Positions 58,472 through 64,000 of a DNA stretch of 64,000 nucleotides are shown piece after piece (positions within the stretch are counted from its first letter, which is position 1; each line of letters begins with the position of its first letter). The stretch comes from Cryptomeria japonica (lineage: Eukaryota > Streptophyta > Pinopsida > Cupressales > Cupressaceae), in the NCBI RefSeq assembly GCF_030272615.1, contig NC_081412.1, forward strand, positions 691,804,083-691,868,082, given 5' to 3'. The translations under genes were made by a program, and so were the position numbers. The notes beneath the pieces were generated by a model. That model was not told where the DNA came from. It was given only the letters and a program-made list of their open reading frames with translations, and searched no databases.

Positions 58472-61400
58472 TGGAATGTAAGGGGGTTGAACAACATCCC
58501 TAGACAAAAGACTATTCACAGATTAATTGATTCTGAGTCTCCTAATGTTGTTTTTATTCAGGAAACCAAGCTTTCTGTGGATAGTTTGGCCAGTTGTTCT
58601 TTGTGTGTCTAGCCCCAAGGCCTTTGGTAGGGAGTGAGCTCTCATTGCAGTTCAGGGGGGGTTGCTTGCTTTTGGAACCTGAAGAAAGTTTCCCCTTTGT
58701 GGTGATTTTCTAGCAGGTCTTCCATTTCTATGGTCGCTTCTAGCTTTGAGATAGGAGAAAGATGCCTCTTCTCTAATATTTATGCTCCTACTGATCTTGT
58801 GGGTAAGTATCATCTTTGAGCTCACATGAATTTTGTTTGGGCTCAGGATCCTTTTCTTCCCTGGATTTTGGCTGGAGATTTTAATGCCATTACTAGTTTG
58901 GAGGAAAAGCGAGGTCGGTTATTCAGGCTTGATCCTTCCTCAAATTTACTCAAAGATAATATTGGTCTCTTGAATCTCATTGATGTGAATCCAATTAATG
59001 GTTTCTTTATGTGGAATAATAGGAGGAGTGGTGTTGAGTCTATCTCTGGAAGGCTTGATAGATTTTTGGTTTCCTGCTTTTGGGTGCATGATAGGTGGTC
59101 CACTAGTTCAAAAATTCTTGATTGGAGGGGTTCTGATCATTGGCCTATTAAGCTTTCTATTACATTTTTTCAAACTTCTAAAAATCCCTCTTTCAAATTT
59201 TAATTGATGTGGCTTCGTGATCAGTCATCGAGGGATCTTATGGTTAATTGGTGGTATGAAGGGGTGCCTGCCCACGGGCGGGTTATGTACTCCTTTTGGA
59301 AGAGATTACAACATTTAAAATACAAGCTAAAGAGGTGGAATAAACAATGTTTTGGGAACCTGCATAGACACAAGATCTTAGCTCAATCGAAGCTAGATGA
59401 GGCTACGCGTCAAATTAGGGATCAAGGGATGACTGTGGGGATCAGTATGATCGAGTCCCTTGTTCTAAAGGACTTAGAAGAGTGGGAGTTGCGTGAGGTT
59501 ATTTTCTGGAAACAAAAGTCTCGTGTGGATTGGCTCCAAGAAGGTGATAGAAACACTGCTTTTTTACATAATTTTGTTAAGGGTCATAGGTATGGTAACT
59601 CTATTACCTCTCTCATTTCTTTAGAAGGGGTTCATCTTTCATCTAAAGAAGAAATTGCTATGGAAGCTGTTAGTTTTTTTTCTAATTTGTTTACCAAAGA
59701 GGATCCTGAAGCTATGGTGGAAGAGAGGACCATCCCGAACTATATTCCCCCTCTCGACTCTGTTGAAATGAATGATGCTCTCTTGCACCCCATTTTGTTG
59801 TCTCAACTTGAGGGGGTTGTGTTTCAAATGAAAAAAGGCAAGGCTCTTGGCCCTAACGGGTTTCCTATTGAGTTTTTTCAAGAATTTTGGGAGATTATAA
59901 AGTATGATCTTCTAGATGTGGTTCAAGAATCTCATAGGAATAAATAAATGCTCAAATCTATGAATTCTACCTTCTTGGCTCTCATTCCTAAGAAGGAGGG
60001 GGCTAATAGCTTGGATCAGTACATGCCTATTGCTTTATGTAATATTGTCTACAATATAATCACCAAATTGATTGCTGAACGACTCAAACCTCTCCTCTCC
60101 ACTTTGGTTTCTAAGGAGCAAGGTGGTTTCATTAATGGAAGACAGATCCTTGATGGAGTTGTGATAGCAATGGAGGCTATTCATTCGATGGATTACTCTA
60201 AGGAGAAGGCTATGTTTATTAAACTTGACATGGCCAGAGCTTATGATAGGGTGAGTTGGGATTTCTTACAGAAGATCCTTTTGGCTTTTGGTTTTGGATA
60301 AGAGTGGGTGAATTGGGTTCATAGTTGTGTGACTTCTAGCTCTTTCTCAGTTCTTATTAATGGGGAACCCTCAAAATTGTTTAGCGCTTCATGGGGGCTT
60401 CGACAAGGGGACCCTTTATCTCCCTATTTATTTATTCTCATGGCTGAAGGTCTTGGAATATTTCTCACTTCCCAGGCGAGACATGGTCTTATTCAGAGCT
60501 AGAGTTGGAGTAATTCTCTACCTCCCTACTCCCATCTTTCGTTTGTGGATGACACAGGTTTGATGGGCAAGGCCAGAATCAATGAGGCAGTGAATTTCAG
60601 GAGAGCTTTGGATATCTATTGCAAAGTCTCAGGTTAGAAAATTAGTGAAGATAAATCATCCATATCTTTCTTTAATACCCCTCAGCTTATTCAGAATAGG
60701 ATTGCTAGGATCCTCAGATTTTAGATGAGGTCTCTTCCTTCGTTATACCTTAGGATTCCTTTAGATTTTGGGGTTCAAAACAAATATTTTTGGCAAGGAA
60801 TTTTGGATAAATTTCATTGTAAGATTAATCTTTGGACTTACAAGTAGTTATCCTTTGCTGGAAGAGTGATTCTTATGAAGACTATGGTGCAAGCACTTCC
60901 CATTTATAGGTGTTTTGTGTAGGCTCCCCCCTCCAACTTTGTGAGAGAGTTCGATGCTCTTTCTCATCAATTTCTTTGGTCTGGTAGTTTTGTTTCTTCT
61001 AAGTGGAGTTTAGTTAAATGGAACTCTGTTTGTAGACCAAGACATACTGGGGGTCTTGGCCTTAGATCTATTGCTTTGTTTAGCAAGGCCTTGGCTGCTA
61101 AGTTGTATTGGAGGTGGTGTAATAGTCAAGATCAGGACTAGGCCAAGATTTTAACCCACAAGTATCTCCCTGGTGCTAATGATCATGAGGTGCCTCATCT
61201 TAGTTTAGTGGGAAGGAGCTCTTGTATCTAGGATACTCTTAAAAAAGGTGCCCAACTTATTAAAGATGGCCTTTTCTGGATTTATAATAGAGGTTCTGAA
61301 GCTCTTTTTTGGCAGGACTCTTAGGATGGTCACCCTCCTATTCTGTCTAGTTATCCACAGCTTCAGCCTCTTTCCAACATTTTCACTGATACTGGATGGG

Positions 61401-62767
61401 TTAAGGTGGAGAATTTTAAAATGGCTAGGTGCATTAGACAGGTTGAGGTGACTTTTTGGAAGGATCCTCTTGAATGGTCCTTGGGTGGTTCATATGAAGA
61501 TCATGTGGTGTTGGTTAATATCTTGGAGGGTAGGATATGTAGTTCCCTCAAGGAGAGAGATATTTTGGCTTGGGGTCCTAATCCAAAAGGCATGTTTTCT
61601 ATTGCTGAAGGTTATGCTCAGCTTGATAGGCAATTGCATGGCCTAATGGATGCCCCCTAGTGGAAGAACGTTTGGAATAGCTTCTCTTGGCCGAAAGGTA
61701 ATTTCTTCGTATGGCTGGTTGCTTAGAGGAAATGTCTCACATGGGAGAATCTTCGTAAGAGAGGCTTCCAGGGACCATCTATCTATTATCTTTGTATGCA
61801 TAATGACGAAGACTGCTCCCACTTGTTTTTCCTATGCCCTTTCTTTAGGGATATTTGGTACAAGTGGTGGGAGGCTTGGCAACATGCTTGTTTTCATGCT
61901 ACCTCCTTAATTGAATTTTGGGATAGCTTGGGCAGACCCCCAGCAAAGACCTCTTTTCTTCAAGTGGCCTGGGCTATTGGGCCAGCTCTTATTATCTGGA
62001 ATTTATGGCTGGAAAGGAATCAGAAGGTCTTTTGTGATTCACATATAGGGAGTCCTTAGTTGTGGCAGAAGATAGTTAATAGGCTTCAGGAGACAATCTT
62101 GACTAAGTGAAATTTGTCTGAAAATGTTGATTCGGGTGATGATGCTATTGTAAGGAATCTGCAATTGGAAAACATTAAAATGGACTGTGCTACTAGAAAC
62201 AAATCTCGTCATGCAAAGTAGCAGATAAGTAGAGATGGAAAGTGGATTCCCCCTCTTGTGGGAATCTTAAAAATTAATATTGATGGCTCTTCCCGTGGGA
62301 ATCCTAGACATACAGGTATTGGAGGTATAGGTAGAGGTGATGATGGTTGTGTAGTTTTTTTCTTCTCTATTTATATTGGGTGGCACTCTAACAATCTTAT
62401 GGAGGCCCTAGCTATTAAGATTATTGTTGAGCGAGGTTGTTCTTTAGGATGTAGGAAGATTATTTGTGAGTCGGATTCTTAGATCGTTGTGGACATGTTG
62501 AACAAACAAAATCTGAATGATGTGAGTTGGCAATTAGCTTCTGTGGTCAAACAAATTTTACAAATGTGTAATACATTGGAATTTGTCTCCTTTTGTCATA
62601 TTCCTCAGGAGTGGAATAGAGTTGCTGATTGTTTGGCCAAGTGGGCTTCAGAGCATGTTGATGGTTGGGATTTTAGGGGAAGGGATGGTATACCTCGTGA
62701 TTATCTTGAAACTTTAGACATGTTAATGCTTGAAGATAGGATGATGCAAGAGCACCCAGTGGTGTAG
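58472..62767 (+). pseudogene. LINE ORF2: endonuclease, RT, RNase H; stops but no frameshift
   Basis: One frame throughout. AP-type endonuclease: WNVRGLNN (58472), IQETKL, LAGDFNAI (58868), LDRFLVS (59055), GSDHWPIK (59130). RT: KGKALGPNGFPIEFFQ (59837), LIPKK, ALCNIVYNIITKLIAERL, QGGFINGRQI, KLDMARAYDRVSW (60218), GLRQGDPLSPYLF (60400), FVDD (60540). Then a zf-RVT-like CSHLFFLCPFFRDIW (61813) and RNase H (KINIDGSSRGNPRHTGIGG, 62268; CESDS; NRVADCLAKWA). It ends TAG 62765-62767. About 21 premature stops, including 58610, 58628, 58703, 58817, 59201, 59945, 60299, 60500, 61139, 61658, 62057 and 62480, nearly all fit CAG, CAA, CGA or TGG changed by one transition. No indel breaks the frame over 4.3 kb. 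Confidence 0.93.
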
Positions 62768-63043
62768 GATCAATTTCCCTTTTATGTTTGTTTCATTTTC
62801 ATTGTCATTTTTGAGGCCCTTCGAGGCTTTGGATGAGCCTGGTTTTTTGTGCAATTTTGTGCAATGTCAACTTTCTGAGGGCTTTCCGAAAAAGTATTAT
62901 CATTGGAAATCTGACGGTTGGATCTATTCCTATGGTCACTGGACTTTGTAGTGGTGGTGTTGGTGGTTCTTTTCAGATCCTTTTAGTTTTTGTTGCTGTC
63001 TTGGTGGGCCTAAGGCCTATTCTTTGTAATTCTATGATTTCTG

Positions 63044-63081
63044 AATAAATCTTTACCCTCTTTTTTCTAAAAAAAAAAAAA
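63044..63081 (+). terminator. LINE polyadenylation signal and A-tail
   Basis: AATAAA at 63044-63049 is followed after about 20 bases by thirteen A residues (63069-63081). The target duplication starts one base later. Confidence 0.85.
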
Positions 63082-63096
63082 TAAATTTAAAATCTT

Positions 63097-64000
63097 ATTT
63101 AATTAACAAATTAAAAAATCTAATTTTAATCTAAAAAATCAAAATCTAATCTAAAATAAAATTATTAAATCTAATCTAATAACAAAATTAAAATTAAAAT
63201 TAATCTAATTAACCAAAATTAATATCTAAATCAAATCTAATTAAAAATTAAATAAAAATCTAAATAAAAATCTAAAGTTAAAAAACTAATTTAAAATCTA
63301 ATGTTAACTTAAACTGTATTTAAAAATCTTAAAAAAACTTTTAAAAAAAAAATCTAATTAAAAAAATCTTTTTAAAAATCTAATTTAAAAAAAAACAATT
63401 AAAAGAAAACTTAAAAGAGCTAAAACTTAAAATTAAAAAAAATTAAAGACAACTTAAAAAACTAAAGTTTAAAGAAACTAAACCTAAATAAAGCCTTAGG
63501 CAGGGAAGCGAGGGCCCTACGTGGGGCTGCAAATAGCTTTCTTATGCAAACTTAAACAAAAAAAATCTTTTATGCCAAAATCAGACATGACAATATTTCT
63601 ATATGAAAATCGGACATGTATGACCGTATTCCTGAATGAAATGAAGTCTCAAAAGCTGCAATGATTGCCAGGCATGCACAAAATGCTAGAGAGTTGAAAC
63701 AACTAAATCGTGGAATGCAATATGGAGATAAGAGGGTTTGATAAAATCTATTGTAAGAGGCATTGTTAAAGATGAAACTTTGCATGTGCCACCATTATTC
63801 TAGCCGCCACTTAGATTCACACTTGGACATGCTGTGCAAAATAATGGATTTCAAAAAATGTGAGCAAACATATCTGTTAAAACAACTTCAAAAATCAGAA
63901 ATCATTAGATATAAATGATTACATAAACCATTGTCATAAACTTTCCAGCGAATGTATTTTGTTTCTTAACTGTTGACTAGGCGCTGAAAATTTTAGGCAA
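63097..64000. other. AT-rich spacer, AATCTAATTT-like words, no gene
   Basis: 63097-63480 is a low-complexity tract of AATCTAAT and AAAATTAAA words on the target side of the LINE, like 56600-56693 on its left. It was therefore one tract before the insertion. 63490-64000 is unassigned; the small reading frames are not supported. Confidence 0.55.

Larger units (their letters stand above)
56708..63082 (+). mobile_element. Full-length L1-type LINE with RNase H
   Basis: A 6.4-kb element: a 310-bp 5' region, ORF1 with a zinc knuckle, ORF2 (endonuclease, RT, zinc-finger-like region, RNase H), a ~300-bp 3' region, AATAAA at 63044-63049 and an A-tail (63069-63081). The exact 14-bp duplication defines both ends, so it is not 5'-truncated. 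A C-terminal RNase H marks one branch of plant L1 elements. Both ORFs are dead from nonsense codons. Confidence 0.93.

Noticed and set aside
58472-62767. Reassigned stop codons (a variant genetic code) as the reason for many in-frame TAG/TGA/TAA
   Set aside because: All three stops are affected, in dead transposable elements only, and they sit where CGA, CAG, CAA or TGG is expected. Cytosine deamination explains this better.

Overview
This window looks like intergenic DNA from a large, repeat-rich seed-plant genome. I recognise no conserved single-copy host gene, tRNA, rRNA or CRISPR array. Nearly everything with coding character belongs to plant transposable elements: Ty1/copia and Ty3/gypsy LTR retrotransposons with tRNA primer sites, an L1-type LINE with a C-terminal RNase H, and a DNA transposon. 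A gymnosperm is plausible from the long, old, nested elements and AT-rich spacers, but the sequence alone does not decide it.

The layout is a nest of insertions, most closed by a target-site duplication (TSD). (1) Outermost is a decayed minus-strand Ty3/gypsy element: LTR-like end and polypurine tract near 1930-1945, gag-protease and the polyprotein tail at 51085-54665, with RT, RNase H and most of integrase missing. (2) A candidate DNA transposon, 2944-50184, sits inside it, with 35-bp inverted ends (30/35 matching) and a TTAT duplication. Without later insertions it is about 16.7 kb. It carries a CT-rich higher-order minisatellite, a plus-strand DDE-like transposase pseudogene (33421-37356), a ~358-bp satellite, a ~110-bp tandem repeat and a convergent, apparently nine-exon minus-strand gene (47965-49960). 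(3) A minus-strand Sirevirus-like Ty1/copia element, 5920-30422 (TSD CATGT), landed in the CT-rich array. (4) A plus-strand Tat-like Ty3/gypsy element, 12548-30368 (TSD GGTGT/GGTGC), landed in the copia LTR. (5) A minus-strand Tork-like Ty1/copia element, 37513-43527 (TSD GAGAT), landed after the transposase gene; it has only two internal stop codons. To the right, a full-length L1-type LINE, 56708-63082, has a 14-bp TSD.

The most interesting part is the Tat-like element. Besides gag, protease, a G-patch-like segment, RT, two RNase H domains and integrase, it holds an antisense gene of plant-mobile-domain type. That gene has its own TATA box, a 25-codon first exon, a 1,041-bp intron with canonical splice sites and a second exon of about 649 codons. 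Arrays of the motif AGCGCAT occur upstream of gag on the plus strand and again, inverted, inside the antisense intron. Each array therefore reads the same way in the transcript of its own side.

The autonomous ORFs are mostly silenced by nonsense codons that fit C-to-T or G-to-A change (CGA to TGA, CAG/CAA to TAG/TAA, TGG to TAG/TGA). LINE ORF2 has about 21 stops and no visible frameshift over 4.3 kb. This is the expected mark of deamination of methylated cytosine in silent plant transposons. By-eye LTR divergence is about 1.2% for the Tat-like element, 3.5% for the Tork-like one and 4% for the Sirevirus-like one, which agrees with the nesting order.
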